A DNA stretch of 64,000 nucleotides, taken from the NCBI GenBank assembly GCA_010909725.1, contig JAACMV010000023.1, positions 1,054,001-1,118,000 of the forward strand, given 5' to 3'. The DNA comes from Picochlorum sp. 'celeri'. Its lineage: Eukaryota > Chlorophyta > Trebouxiophyceae. The translations under genes and the position numbers were made by a program. Below, one piece after another: positions 38,801 through 52,037 of this stretch (positions within the stretch are counted from its first letter, which is position 1; every line of letters starts with the position of its first letter). A model generated the notes under the pieces. The model made no database searches, was not told where the DNA came from, and was given only the letters and a program-made list of their open reading frames with translations.

Positions 38801-41800
38801 ATGTTTGAAGGCTGGGCGACAGATTTGCTGGCGTCCTACTTGGGCAAACTGTTGGATATCCAACAGGAACAGCTAAAGGTCAATTTGTGGACGGCTTGGA
38901 AGACAGGTGTGACGCTGGAAGATGTCCCTTTGCGGGAAGATGTGGCACTGGATCAATTTGGAACTATTCCTTTCACGTTGGTGGGGGGTACGATTGGAAA
39001 GGTGCAAGTATCAGTGCCTTGGGGTGCATTGATGGCACCAGTGGTGGTTTCCCTGAATGACGTTGCCATCGTTGTGCGCATGCTTGGTGACGATGAGCTG
39101 AGCGGAAGGAAAGCATATGAACGCTATATTGATTTCAAAAAGGGTTTGATTGCATCCCAGCAGTTGAAGGCGGTGGCTTGGGAAGTTGACAAGGCTTCGC
39201 CGTCCTCGTCCAAGGATGGGTCTCCTTTAATGTTTGGTGGCGTGATGTTTTCCTTCCTGAAGCACGCGTTGTCGTTACTGCTGGGAAGATTGCGTGTCGA
39301 TATTCGAAATGTTCGAATTACACTTGTGGATGGAGAAGAAGGGTCTGCGCCAATTTGCACTTTTTCTGTGGGACAGATCCAAAGTGTTGATACGCCCCTT
39401 ACATTCAAGCTTGATAAAAAAGACGCATATAGGATTCCGGGACGGGACGATACTATTGTAGACTTGGCTGATAGGTCGTTGAAGCTAGGGGCATCGAAGA
39501 ATTTTCGATTCTTTGGTATCAAAGTGATGTGGGGGGCAGCGTCATGCTTGCTGCACACTGATTTCAATGCAAAGATTTTTTATGATATAAAATCGACTCC
39601 AAGCCAGATACTTTTTACACTTGAGTTTGATACGCTGAAGAGTCATATGAATACGGATGAGTTACAGGCGATGGTCGAGTTGATGGAGGATATAGAATGG
39701 AAATCTGTCCGATTAAAAGTTGGGCATCTAAAGCCGCAAGATGGTGCGTTTGATGCATCAAGTAGGTGGAAATTCGCGGTGAATAGTATATTGCTACAAT
39801 TGTATGGTCCTTTAAAGTTTTCCTCGTGGAAAAGTCCGAAGGAGAGATTGCAGGAACGGAGGCGATATATTCTCCTGTACAGGAAAAAGATTGAGAAAGA
39901 GGTAAGGGAAGGGTTGACCAAGAGTGACCTTGTTGGAAGTAGTGATGTCGGAGTGTCTCAGAGTTTATCTTTGGTTGGTGAGAATCAACTGGCACTGCTG
40001 GAAGAGTCCATGTCTGTTTCTGACATTCTGGCTTGCCGGACAGCTGCCAAGAGGAGTTTGGATCACAGGGGAACCCAACTGGTGGGGAAGTCATCGAACT
40101 CGACAAAGATCGGGAACTATGAATTGGTAGATAATTTGAGTGGTGAAGATACTTCAGAATCGTGTTGGGTGAAAATACCCTCCTTGGCAGATATGGAAGA
40201 ACTTTTCAAGGCAGTGGATTTCTCACCAGAAGAGAGTGTTGCAGAGCAGTCAGGGTTGAACATCCAGACGCTCGTAATGGTTCATATACCAACATCTCAA
40301 GTTGAGATTTGCAATAATGCCGGGACTGTGGATGTGTGTGTCAAGTTGGCAAATATTGCATGTGGGTTTGTTAGTGCTTTGGAGAAGGCCTCTTACGGTA
40401 TGGGCAGTTTGGAAAGTTTGTCCTGTAGTAGTCCAAACGGTAGTTTTGTGAATTCAGTGGTAAATGACTCATTATCGTTTGTCAAGTTGGAATATAGCAG
40501 TTTGACAAAATGTATTCAAGCTGATATCTCAGGCATTCAGATCAAGGCTGTTCCACAAGATATCCAAAGTATTTTCCATAGTATTCCTGTGCAGTCGCCA
40601 GAAGCTTACTCTTTGCAGTGGATGAGATCCGCATTGTCCATGGAGAAAATAGGTTATTGTGTGGAGACAGTGCAACGAATAAAGTCCTTAGGAAATTTCA
40701 TTGATTTTGCCATACGGCTTGGAGAGACAACTGTTGATGTCCATGATTTGCAAACATCGTTCAGCTCATTAACTCTTGGCACATTGATGGAGTCTGAAAA
40801 TTTTGATGAGTTACACCGCGTCTATAATGTGATCAGCTCGCTGAGACCTCAGGAAGAGGCATCCAGAGTAGTACAGGATGCAATGCAAGCATTAGAACAT
40901 CGGTTGATTTATAAAGCGTTGGACATTCAAGTGGAGAGTCTAGCAGTATATCACCACAAATTTATTGTGCTAAATCCAGTGAGTTTTGGCGTGTCAACGA
41001 AAATAAACAGACTACTGGGTGATTTCTCCCACCCCCAAGTTATCTTGGGAATCTCCCTCACTTCAATAGATCTTCAAGCCAATGATGAAGTTATCAGAAC
41101 TCTCATGTATATTGCAGATGAATTCACACAAACGAATGATGGTGTCCCCAGAGAGAATGTCCCTGAAGACACATTGGAAGTCAGGGTAGATTGGTCTTCA
41201 ATGCAGGTAGGGTGGTTTGATGACCAAAAGCAGTTTTCTGTGCAAACTGGGGCGGGTATGGTGAGCTCACAAACTTCTATGAGCACGTCTGTATTTCAAA
41301 CAAAAATAAACAGCATTGAAATGGAGCACTTGAGAGGCATGGAAAACATTGAAATGCCTGTTTTCGACCTATGTATACCATATATAGCAAAGGTTCTTCA
41401 TATTGGGCACTTTACTGGTACAGCTGAGAGAAGCAAAAGATCAAGATCAGCAAGCTTCAAGCTATATGATTTAAACTTGACGGGAGACGACAGTGATCCT
41501 TCGAATTTTATCAAGAGGTGTGGATTTATTAGTCTGTTTGCATGCATTGGTCGTTTTTCAGTATCTGAATTGCAACTGCGATGATGCAGGTTGGGACCTG
41601 AAAAGAAGACTCCAGGAGTTGCAGTGACGTACACAGAGGATTTCGATGGTCGCTCCTGTGTTCAAGGAGAATTATCCAACATTGAAATAGGCCATGGCGT
41701 GATTCTGCGCGCATCTTTGCTTCCTTTGGTGCTCTCCGCGAACACAAACTCAATAGTTCCAGAGGATGATAAACAGGACAAGGCCCGTCCAGTCTCTGTT

Positions 41801-44800
41801 CAAATTTCCCTTCACAATTTGAGCCTTGCCTTTGCACACGATTCGCAGAGCAATGTGCGAAACATGCCAATAGATTATCTCGATTTCTCATCTGTGCAAC
41901 CTCGCATTGCATCCTGTTCCATCAACAGGCTCCAGCTGGGAATCACATTGTCAGAGAAACCGTCAGTTGACTCATTTGAGATGGAGGCACTAAAGCTGCG
42001 CTGTGGAATTTTGAGCAGCCGGGGACCATTGCTGACTCCGATTTTAGATATTCCGGTTGTCAATTATTGTCTTCAAGACAATAATGTCTTGGTGGTCAAA
42101 TGCAGGCAGATTGAAGTGGGAATTCATCCGTATCAGTTGACTTTACTTCGAGCCTTGGCACTTCGATGGGAGTGTCAAAGAGAACGTCTGTCTCAGTCAT
42201 ACGCATCTAAGCAGGGCTCTTTTCCTGATAGTACTGACACTTCTTTGGCATTGCCTCAGATGGATTTTTCTCCAGTGGAGGTTCAAATTCAGGATATTGA
42301 TGTTTCGTTATTGGGATTACCCTCATTGAACGGCGGGGTGCTATTAGTAGGCCGATCTTGTAGTGCACGTATGCAACCAAAGTCTTTTAGGTTTTGCTGG
42401 AATAAGTTGGAAATACTCTTCAAGGAATCGCAAGTGGCACAAGTGGATCCTTCTGGTTCAAATGATGAAAGCAGATCCATGTCAGGCTCCAACAGTCCAT
42501 GCAAGACAGATTTTTCCCATTCTTCCGACCTTGATAACCACACTGAATTCTACGACGTTTCAAGAAACGCAAGAAGCGCTTCTTTCGTGTCCAAATATTA
42601 CAGCATTGGAGACGATGAAACCACTTCTGTTTCCTCTCACTCACTAGGTATGCTATGCTTCTATCTTTCCCTGCTCTCCATACCACAGTTTTACATTAAT
42701 TGCTTCTTTTGTACTTGCAGTCGAAGAGGGTAATTCTGCATCAACTTTGAATGTTGAGTCCCTCACTAGTGTTGTGACCATTGCATTTGACCAGGAGCAA
42801 CAAGGGGTGGAAGTTTCCCTTTCGGGTAAGAGTGCAAAAGTATCAATCTCACCGATTTATATCGCTTTTTGTATTGATCCTATTGCATCGATAGTTCACT
42901 TTGTGGAAGCCTATGGGAATTATCTATCGACTCATGTTTGTGTTGAGGATGACCATCAAAGCTCTGTGATATTGCGGGAGAGAGCACCACGTGTCCGGGA
43001 CTTGGAAGTAGAGCTTCAATGTGTCTCTCTCATGATGGAGACAAAACATCGTAGAGGATCCATCGCTGAACAATTGTCTTCTTCCATTGATTCCACAGAA
43101 GACTCGAGTTGCTGCACTTCAGAGGCGACCAAGGATTTCTTATCAGTGAGGCTGAATAAAGGTCTTTGCTCTTATAGCTCGGGCAATGCTGGTCAAAAGA
43201 TTTCTCTTCGTGTTCTAGGAATTCTTTTTGCGGGCGACTCTTCCTCTGAAGGGAAGCAAAAGGAGAATTGGCAATCCTCAGCAATTGTTGGAGTGCAAAA
43301 CCTCAACATACAGTGCAGCATTTTGCACAAGAAGAAAGAAGCCCAGGCTTTCAAATCCGATGCTTCATGCGATCAGATATCTGTATGGATCAACCAAGAG
43401 AATATACCTCCAGTCCAACATGTGATTCTGAGACTGAGAGACTGTATGGATGAAGCCAGAGCAACATCCCATTCAAACAGTGGCAGCCAGATGACTCAAA
43501 GCTGGTCATCAAATATGATCAACTCAACAATAATGATGTCTTTAGGTAGATTTTCTATTGTCCTTGCATCATCTATAGCTGACGAGCAAGTTTATCTTAT
43601 GGAAGGGAACCTAAAAGACATCTCTGTGATGGCATACTTCATCAACGGAGTTGCTCATGGATCTGCATCATGCAGCATTGGAGTGGCGGTTCCAATTGTG
43701 CAGTACGGGGTATGGGCCAATGTCCTTGATGATACAGTTGTCAAATTCCAAGCCATATCACCGCATCTTGATCAAACTAGCAATCCTTCACCTGGAAGCA
43801 AGATTGCTCACCTTGATCTGGATGTAGGATCAGCAAATCTCACGATCACGAGTGACATACTCCACTCAATCAGCCTTTGTGAGGCATTCGTCACTTCATT
43901 GATTAGCTCACAGAATCAGATTGATTTTGAAGTGAATACGGGTATGGATTGGGTCGTTAATCATACTGAATTTGACATTCTGCTGTGCCTCCCAGGAGAC
44001 AATGAAGCATGTAGTCATGCTGGTGCCATTGTTTTGGAGCCTGGTGCTAAATATTATCCCAGTCAAATATCAACTCAGCCCTATAAATCCGGATTGCCTG
44101 ATATAGAAGAAGGCATTTCAGAGCGAGGAGAATGCAATGATATATCAAGATGTCCATCACCAGATTTCATGGATGTCAAACTTTCTGGAAGTGACAGTAG
44201 ATATTGCAGGATTGACTTGCAACGGTAGGTTGAGATTATCAGGAATTCTTCCTTTGGCATCTTAATATCTGTATTTATGTTCAGGGATCGATGCTCTCGG
44301 CATTGCTTTAATGTTGAAGGACAAAGCCTGGCTGTGATCTCCAAGACAAAAAGGCTGCCTTCCGGGGCTTGGAGGACTTCTCTTGAACCAAGTATTGAGT
44401 TTCAAAATAATACAGTTTTCCGAATAACACTCCGATATATTTCTGATCACAGTCCAGAATACCCACTGATAAGGGTAGTCCCTCAAAATGCAAAAATTTG
44501 GCTCCCTTTGTCTGCTGTCTCAGGAGAATATAGGTTCAAGATTGACACTCAGGAGACCATGCTAACTGAGACTGAAAAGATCGACGATATATCTCCAATT
44601 GGATTGTCAGAGCCATTACTTTTGTGGGACTCGATGTTTCAGACTGAGTATTCTGATCAACTTGATATCATTTCTGACCATGAGACGGCTCAGTTCTGTA
44701 TGTCATTGACCATAAAAGGTATGTTTCTTTACTTTCTTTTTTGCCAAAGCAGCAGCCGTTAAGTTGCACAGAATGACCGCTACTATAATATGTCTACAGG

Positions 44801-47800
44801 AATTTCTGGCTCAATCTCTTTTATTGCAAGCCCAAAAGTTCTACTTCAGAATCTTTTGCCAGTTCCCATGACAGTTGTCTCAGAAGACCTCTGTACCAGA
44901 CTTTGTGCTTCTCCCACTGAAACGTTGATGCTTACTGATGTCCACCATCTCCCCTGGAACTTCAAAATATCTCCAGTGGATTTCAATGAAAGTCCTATGT
45001 TTTGCTTGAGTGATACAGAGGGCACGTCAAGAATCAGCTGCATTGGAGATCCTGAGCAAACCTCTATGCTATCAACAATATTCAGTGATAGCTCTTCAGG
45101 AAACACTGAACTTTTTGCTCAGTTGATAACTCATAGAAGTTCGGATACCGGTACAGTTTTGTTGAAAATTGTGGCGCCAATTTGGGTATATAACTACACA
45201 GGATTGCCAATCTCTTTGAGCTGCCTGCTTTCTTCTGAAGTGGCGAATGAAATAGATAAGTGGGAGGAACCGGATGATGGAGAAATAATGGACATTGTGC
45301 CTGAATCTTGGATACTGCCACTTCAGATATCCGTTGGTGCTGAATTAATTTCAGTCCGATCTGTTCCATCGTCCCTCCATATGTCTTTATCTGAGCCATC
45401 CATTTGTGAGACTGAGCGGGGTGAACGTGACACACTGGATCACATGCTTGGTAGACAGAGAGGATACACTGAGCAAAATGTTAGCGAGGCATCTACTGAT
45501 ATTTTTCTAGGTCTGGGCTGTCTTGCACATGATGCCGAGGGTGTAGAGGATGCGTCATTGATACATCACCCTCATGGGCAAGCCAATGCAGTGGATTCTC
45601 CCAGCGGCAGAATGCCAAAAGCCCATTCAGCATGGCCTTCTGGATTGAACCAATTTGCCGTGAGCTTATTGAAGCAGCCAATGAAAAAGATTCGCATTCG
45701 GTCATCCAAACAGAAGGCACGCAGTGGTTCTACTTTCTGGTCGTCTCCTTTGTTCCTAGGTGGCCTGCACGACCGACATGAGATTGTGCAGATTCCAACC
45801 CCAGTCTCTACAGGGGGAATGTCCAAGGACAACTTCAGGTCTGGGGAATACCCTGCTGTTGTTAGTCTGAAAGTTCTCGAAGAAGGCGTGGAAGAAATAA
45901 TAATCTCGCCGCAATTCGTCATAATTAATCAATTGAACTCCTCAATCCAGTATCGCCAAAAGGGGACAAATGCAGAGGTTAAGATCAAGCCAGGAGAGTA
46001 CAGCCCACTTCAATGGACAGACTCAGGGCTGCCTCGAAAATTATCTGTGAGGATTTTAGAGGCGGGTTGGTTGTGGTCCGGTGGATTTTCTCTCGAGCAT
46101 GCCGGTGATATTTTCCTCAAGCTCCGCCATCGAGACAGAGGAATCACTAGAATCGTTCGGGCAGATGTCTCCCATTCTTTGAAGGATGGCACTAGAAGAA
46201 TCATATTCCGCTCAAATCCAGATGACTTTACACCATACAGGATCGAAAATTGCTCCCTTGAAACATTAATAATCCGCCAAAAAGGTGTCATGGACCAGCA
46301 GGATGTTCTGAGACCATATTGCTCTTTGGATTACACCTGGGATGAGCCCTCCTTATCTCATTTTGTTGTCATCGAGAGACCTGGTGGCCTTTTTGTGGGA
46401 AGTATAGATCTTGATAGGGTTGGTTTGAAATTCCAAGTGAATGTTAAGGATAAAATGTCGGACAAAAAGGTGAGGCTGTCCATCTCTGTCCACTCGGAGG
46501 GCCCAATGCGAGTTCTTCGAGTGATGGACGAGAAATACCATCAAAGTGTTTCGCATAACGGCAATGACCTCACTCGTGTGGATGGAGGACTGAATAATAC
46601 ATTCGATTTGAAGTGCACTTTCAACAGCATCTTCATCTCCTATGTGCAAAAGAGGGAAGAAAAGTTGCTATTGGCAATTAGGTATTTTGCTCTGTCATGC
46701 TTGACTAGTCCCTCGAGAATTTCCATCTCTGGGTCAATTGATTTGATACAAGTCGATAATCCAAGGATTACATCTATATTTCCTGTGGTATTGGTTCTTC
46801 CAGCTCCAGAGAGTTCCCTGACTTCCAGAGTCCGAAAGGGAATTGAGCCACAGAATGTCAAAAAGCCTTTAGCATGGAATTTGATTGTCTGGAGAAAGAA
46901 ACCACAGAACAAAGTGGTTTGTTTTGAATTGGCTGAGATACATCTAAAATCCCTCGGGATTTATATCGAACAAGACATATTAAATTTGTTCGAGAATATC
47001 TCAGAAGAATTAGAATCTTTGCAGAGGTTGAACATCACTCACTCCAAAGGCTTCCAAACAAGAAACGGCAAGATTAGCTCTCTGGACCTCTCGACTTTAG
47101 AGTTTTCAAAGACAAAACAGTACAGAGATGACAAGTATTACTTTGATCGCATAATTATCTCTCCGGTGGAGGTCAGGCTCAGCTTCAATTCGTCATTGGT
47201 CCAAGATTCAAGCAGAGCTTTCTTTCAACAAGTGATTGCGCTAGCGGATATTGAGGATGCCAGGCTGTGGCTTGCCGGTGTCATACTAAAGAATGCTCTT
47301 TTAGATGAGATCACAATGCAATCGTTTTTATCAAGCCACTACCGCAGAGCACTTTTGCTGGAATTGTTCAAAATTGTTGGTGCAGCAAATGTTCTTGGGG
47401 ATCCAATGGCGTTGCTCCACCATGTTGGGCTTGGAGTGTGGGAGTTCTTCTCTGGACCTGCTGTGGGCCTCATTGAAAGTGCTAGAACATTCGGACCTAG
47501 GGAATTTATTTTTGGTTTCATATCGGGTACTAAAGGATTGCTGCAGAACGTCCTTTTTGCAGCTTCCAATGCAACAACAAAAGCATCCAGTGCTGCCCAC
47601 AAAGCGATACTACTTTGGGGCTTTGGGAGGGACGGCCGCCAGAACGATTTGCCCATGAACACAGTGATGCAGCACTGGGTACGAGTAGACGAACACCTCC
47701 CTGATGAGGAAGGACTGATTGGAGCTATACTTCGAGGACTAGTTGGACTTGCTACCGATCCCATCAAAGGAGCAGAGGAGAGAGGACTGTTGGGTTTTGT

Positions 47801-48425
47801 AGATGGAGTTTTCCATGGTCTCCTCGGTACAATATTGATTCCACTGTCAGCATGGCTTCAAATGTGTGCTTCTACTGCTCGCAGTATTCGAAAAGCTGTA
47901 GCTGGAACAGCAAACCTTAGCTGGACTAGGCCTCCAAGATGGATTGATTTATCTAAAGCCCTAGAGCCATACAGCAGGACTGAATCCATGGGCAGATGGC
48001 TTTTCGTCCAATTATCCATGCAACAATATTGGAGAAAGAAGATTGAGAATGACTCGTTTGTGGTATGCTGTAGATTATACAATGCAGAAAACTCTGATGA
48101 GTCCTACTTGGTATTGACTGATAGGAGGGTCCTTGTTGTGACAGCAAAAGGAAATAATTGGAATCCACGAGTACTGTGGACTTCTAGGTTGGGAGCGATT
48201 GAAACAATCCATACAGATCAAAAATCAGTTCTTATCATTGCGAACCCAGAATTGGTGAAATCCTCAATGTTGAGGATGCATGAAGAACAGGGCAAACTCT
48301 TCTCAGTATTTATTGCACGCCTTGAGACCGAGAGTGAATCACAAAATTTTTCTGCTAAACTGACGTACGAATGCTCGAAATATTTACAAGACTATTACAG
48401 CAATAGGATTGGGTTCAACATTTAA
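38801..48425 (+). CDS. VPS13: VPS13-family bridge-like lipid transfer protein
   Basis: Five exons: 38801-41517, 41590-42647, 42721-44224, 44285-44718 and 44800-48425, with introns of 72, 73, 60 and 81 bp and all phases consistent, giving 3112 residues. VPS13 proteins form a hydrophobic groove that moves phospholipids between membranes at contact sites. The start MFEGWATDLLASYLGKLL with 'LKVNLWTAWKTGVTLEDVPL' is the chorein N-terminus. The middle holds the extended repeats. A VAB-like region spans about residues 1900-2500 (e.g. 'RPGGLFVGSIDLDR'). The C-terminal ATG2/VPS13 segment is 'LLELFKIVGAANVLGDPMAL', and a PH-like end follows ('YLVLTDRRVLVV'). Very close to the convergent JmjC gene, with 1 bp between stops. 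Confidence 0.93.
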
Positions 48426-48426
48426 T

Positions 48427-50355
48427 TTATTTATTCATCAAAGCATGTGAATTTGCACAAACATATCCGACGCCATTTGCCTTGTATAGAGGGCCACATT
48501 TTTGCACTTTAGGTTCCTGTCCAGCATGAAAACATTGCAGGTCTTTTAGGATTTCATTTGACCCCTCATAACCCTCCATGATGCGTGACACCATACTCTC
48601 TAGCTCTTCAATCCTGACTTGATAACTGAAACAAATACTATCAGAGCTATATTGCCTATGCGACAGCAAGAGGTGGCCGTGATTGAGACACATTTTGTCT
48701 TCATCATTCTCTATGGAATACAAACCAAAAAGCCATAAATCGCGGTTACATACTGCACAATCCGCTTCTTTTGTGGATACTCCAGAGCCATCTTTCTGAC
48801 AAAGCTTTGGGATGGAATCCAGGTCTACACCAAGTTTGCTAAACTCCACCTTTGCTGTCTTCCAATCTTCTTGTATCTCTTGCAATCGCAAATGCAATTC
48901 GCAGGCTGCTTGCAAGATGACATCACTCATGCCAGCGTGTTCATCACAGTTCACAGAAACCAATTTGCAGAGCAGAGCATCTTGGCTAATGGTGACAGGC
49001 TTGCGCGACTTTTGGTATTTTCTGACGATCGCACTCCCATATCGCAACCACGGTGGAGCAGCAAAGTTGACAGCCTCGGCGCAATTGAATCCTGTATTGA
49101 AACCACTATGGTACGCATTTGGCATTGTCACAACAAATGTCCTTGGTGGATGAACTACCCTGTACACTGGCACGCCTCTCTTGATGAGCTCCCGAGGATG
49201 CATTTGCGTCACTATTTGATATAAAAGAGATGGGGATGCCTCAAATAGATGAGGCAGGGCATCCTGTATTGCCTCTTCAAATTCCCTCGAAGCATCAGAT
49301 GGGACTGCATACCACACTTTCGGGCTACCAAAGTGGATATAATTTACCGAGTACAGTGCATGATCCTCAATATGCCAACAAAAAGAAGAAAAACAAGACC
49401 CTGCGTATACCCAAGGCACCATCACGCCTGACACAAGCCCAGCATCTTCTTTCAAATAATGTAATAATGATCCTGAGCTGCATGGCATATTATTAATATT
49501 CCAAGGATGGTTTCTGTATAACTCTTCTGTGTCATCAACCACTTCTTTTGGTACAATATCCACGCCACGATGTTCCCGGAAATAGTGATGCAACAACTCG
49601 CGCCTCCAAGCAGGCAAAGGAAAACCAGATCCATGACATCCATTGTCCAAGTCACTCCCATATAATGCTTCAACGTCCTCAGAGCCGCTGTCCACAATAC
49701 GCCAAAACTCTCGCTCAATTTCTTCAACACTAGGACTCACCTTCATCGGAAATTTGTTCGGAAACAAATGCACAGGCCTCTGTGCATCTTCGGAAGACAC
49801 ACCAGTCCCTGTCGGCTCTGGGCAACTAAAATGCATCGCCTTTGCCCAATCCGCATACTCTGAAAACTCTTTCAATCTACATGATATTTTCAATGAAGCA
49901 AATCCAAAGCCCTCCTGAGCATCCCGACAACAGAGCTCTGATGTCGGCTGCCTCTTTACAGCAAATTCAAATGTGTCCAAATCCACCCCATCGCTATTCT
50001 GCTCAATCGCAAACGGGGGATTCCAGCTCTCTGGAGGTATGATATGAGCCATACCCCACCTACTCGCCTCTTCTGTAATCCCTGAGATGTATTCCATGGG
50101 ATTCTCCCACTCTTCCTCAGTAGGCCTGAACGATGGAATAGTAGTAGCCACTATCGAACCATCCGCGTCGCCACACTCTGGCCTCCATCGAGCCTTTGGT
50201 CTTTGACATACTTGTCTTCGGATTGAATCCCCCTCTGACCCAGGCATGTGCTCCACAGTCGACTCCCTTTCAGAGGAGCATGGGTCATGATGTTCCTTCG
50301 TCACAAACCCATACTTTGCCCTCTTCCTGGTGTTTCCTTGGGCCATAATACCCAT
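48427..50355 (-). CDS. JmjN/JmjC histone lysine demethylase (KDM5/JARID1-like plant JMJ type)
   Basis: 642 residues, one exon; ATG 50355, with an alternative Met three codons later. A JmjN domain is at about 73-115 (IPSFRPTEEEWENPMEYI). The JmjC domain is at about 295-440 with the Fe(II) triad His328, Glu330 (CWHIEDHALYSVNYIHFG) and His416 (NAYHSGFNTGFNCAEAVNFA). A Cys/His-rich region follows (CAVCNRDLW ... CLNHGHLL), a C5HC2-type finger. JmjN+JmjC+C5HC2 is the layout of plant JMJ14/15/18-type H3K4 demethylases. ARID and PHD domains of animal KDM5 are absent. The coding-strand TGTAA signals at about 48382-48400 lie inside the 3' end of VPS13. Confidence 0.9.
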   Translation of the reverse strand: MGIMAQGNTRKRAKYGFVTKEHHDPCSSERESTVEHMPGSEGDSIRRQVCQRPKARWRPECGDADGSIVATTIPSFRPTEEEWENPMEYISGITEEASRWGMAHIIPPESWNPPFAIEQNSDGVDLDTFEFAVKRQPTSELCCRDAQEGFGFASLKISCRLKEFSEYADWAKAMHFSCPEPTGTGVSSEDAQRPVHLFPNKFPMKVSPSVEEIEREFWRIVDSGSEDVEALYGSDLDNGCHGSGFPLPAWRRELLHHYFREHRGVDIVPKEVVDDTEELYRNHPWNINNMPCSSGSLLHYLKEDAGLVSGVMVPWVYAGSCFSSFCWHIEDHALYSVNYIHFGSPKVWYAVPSDASREFEEAIQDALPHLFEASPSLLYQIVTQMHPRELIKRGVPVYRVVHPPRTFVVTMPNAYHSGFNTGFNCAEAVNFAAPPWLRYGSAIVRKYQKSRKPVTISQDALLCKLVSVNCDEHAGMSDVILQAACELHLRLQEIQEDWKTAKVEFSKLGVDLDSIPKLCQKDGSGVSTKEADCAVCNRDLWLFGLYSIENDEDKMCLNHGHLLLSHRQYSSDSICFSYQVRIEELESMVSRIMEGYEGSNEILKDLQCFHAGQEPKVQKCGPLYKANGVGYVCANSHALMNK

Positions 50356-50537
50356 CTATTACATTATCAAATACCGACATGGGCCTCAACACGCGTGTAT
50401 GGCAGTGCATTCCCATTGGCAGTACCTCGTGGGTCCCTTTGGGATGGTACTGCGAATTCCGCCGCAGAGTCATACGCCCAAGCTGAATGCCATGGATGCC
50501 CCAATATGGGCCACTGCCTCCCCTCCAACGTATACAC

Positions 50538-50545
50538 TATTTAAA
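50538..50545 (+). promoter_or_regulatory. TATA-like box of the ribosomal S6 gene
   Basis: TATTTAAA about 42-49 bp before the ATG at 50587, within the divergent JmjC/RPS6 promoter. Confidence 0.4.
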
Positions 50546-50586
50546 CAAATCTTTAGGCATTAAATTTGTGTTGTGCTTGATACAAT

Positions 50587-51922
50587 ATGAAGGTACGAGT
50601 GTAGGCCGCCGGCAATTTTGACAGAGCGGGCGATGGCAGTGTGACGGCAGACTCTCTCTCCCTGGGTATGAGCCCGTGCGATGATCGGATTTTCATTTGA
50701 ATATCACCTTGAAGAGTATTTGATGATCCGTTGTCTGACTTAATGCCTTGGAGCCAAGAAACTGTGTGACTGCTGTTTGTCACTGACGATACCAAGACAG
50801 TGCTGTTCATGGCGATTTGGCTGCATTTGATGTGCGATTCAAATGAATATTAGTTTATTCGTTGGAATCCTGGCTGCTGAAAGCATGGCGTGAGTTTGCC
50901 AAGGGTGATACCAAGGCGGCGACCTGCTGGTGCTACGAGTGCGGGTCGCCGTAGGCATGATACCTTGCTGTTGCGGCAATCAGACAGCGGTTTCGCTCAG
51001 GAATAATACACATGTATGCATTTGCATCATCCATTGTGGCGGATGATGCTCGTATACAGCTCATCAGTCAGGGAGAGAGAGAGAAAAAAAAATCTAGCTA
51101 CTGCCCTTTTTCAATTGTATTACGAACAATAGCTTTGTTGATCGCCTGCAGAGTATCTAACTCATGTGTATTATCTCTGTGCAGTTTAATATCGCGTACC
51201 CAGCTACTGGGTGCCAAAAGAAGTTGGACATTGACGATGATGCCAAACTTCGTGCCTTCTATGATAAGCGTCTCTCTGCTGAGGTTGCTGGAGAGAACCT
51301 CGGAGAGGAGTTTGCCGGTTACATCTTCAAGATTATGGGAGGAAACGATAAGCAGGGATTCCCAATGAAGCAGGGAGTCCTCACCAACGGACGTGTCCGT
51401 GTGCTCATGAGCAGAGGAGACTCCTGCTTCAAGGGACATGGTCGCCGAAATGGTGAGCGCCGCAGAAAATCAGTGAGAGGATGCATTGTGTCCCCAGAGA
51501 TTTCTGTGCTCAACTTGGTCATTGTCAAGAAGGGAGAGAATGATATCCCAGGGCTCACTGATGATGAGAAGCCACGCCCAAGAGGACCAAAGCGTGCCTC
51601 CAAGATCAGAAAGATGTTCAACCTTACAAAGGACGATGATGTTAGACACTATGTGAAGATTTATGGAAAGAAGATTGAGAAGGATGGAAAGACTACCATC
51701 AAGTGCCCTAAGATCCAGCGTCTAGTAACTCCACAGAAATTGCAGAGAAAGCGTGCTCGTAAGGCTGAGAAGAAGGCCAAGATTGCCAAGAAGAAGGCTG
51801 AGCAGGCCGCATACCACAAGTTGTTGATGACCCGCCTGAAGGAGGAGAGGGAGAGACGCTCCGAGTCTTTGGCCAAGAAGCGTGCCATCCGCCAGGCATC
51901 TCAGGCATCAAAGGAGGCCTAA
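50587..51922 (+). CDS. RPS6: 40S ribosomal protein S6
   Basis: Exon 1 is only six coding bases (ATG AAG, 50587-50592) followed by a GTACGA donor. Exon 2 is 51185-51922. The protein is 247 residues. Joined, it starts [20 protein letters not shown], the exact conserved RPS6 start, while exon 2 alone has no good start. Further conserved blocks: [36 protein letters not shown] and [18 protein letters not shown]. The basic C-terminus has the TOR/S6-kinase-type site [13 protein letters not shown]. The 592-bp intron is by far the longest in the window and is treated separately. Strongly expressed housekeeping gene. Confidence 0.95.
50593..51184 (+). other. Long RPS6 intron with strong hairpin
   Basis: 592-bp GT-AG intron, compared with 60-166 bp for the other introns here. 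It contains a perfect 8-bp-arm hairpin (CGGCGACC 50917-50924 with GGTCGCCG 50944-50951) and repeated GATACCAAG (50788-50796, 50907-50915; partial 50959-50964). It may host a structured ncRNA such as a snoRNA, or an expression-enhancing intron. I could not identify a confident C/D or H/ACA snoRNA. Confidence 0.5.
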
Positions 51923-52037
51923 GTATTCTCAGATATTGATCTAGTTCGATGTTTGAAACAGTAAATATTAATATTCTAGGGGAGGCATTTTCGTAATATA
52001 TGTGTCTTCCATGTTTAAAACAGTATTCTCCACTACT

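Noticed and set aside
39615..40106. Minus-strand 163-codon frame
   Set aside because: Antisense inside VPS13, no conserved features.
50820..50885. C/D-box snoRNA in the RPS6 intron
   Set aside because: A TTGATGT and a CTGA are present, but the C box deviates from consensus and the terminal stem is weak.
51164..51184. Start of RPS6 at MCIISVQ upstream of exon 2
   Set aside because: These residues are intron; joining ATGAAG at 50587 gives the exact conserved RPS6 start.
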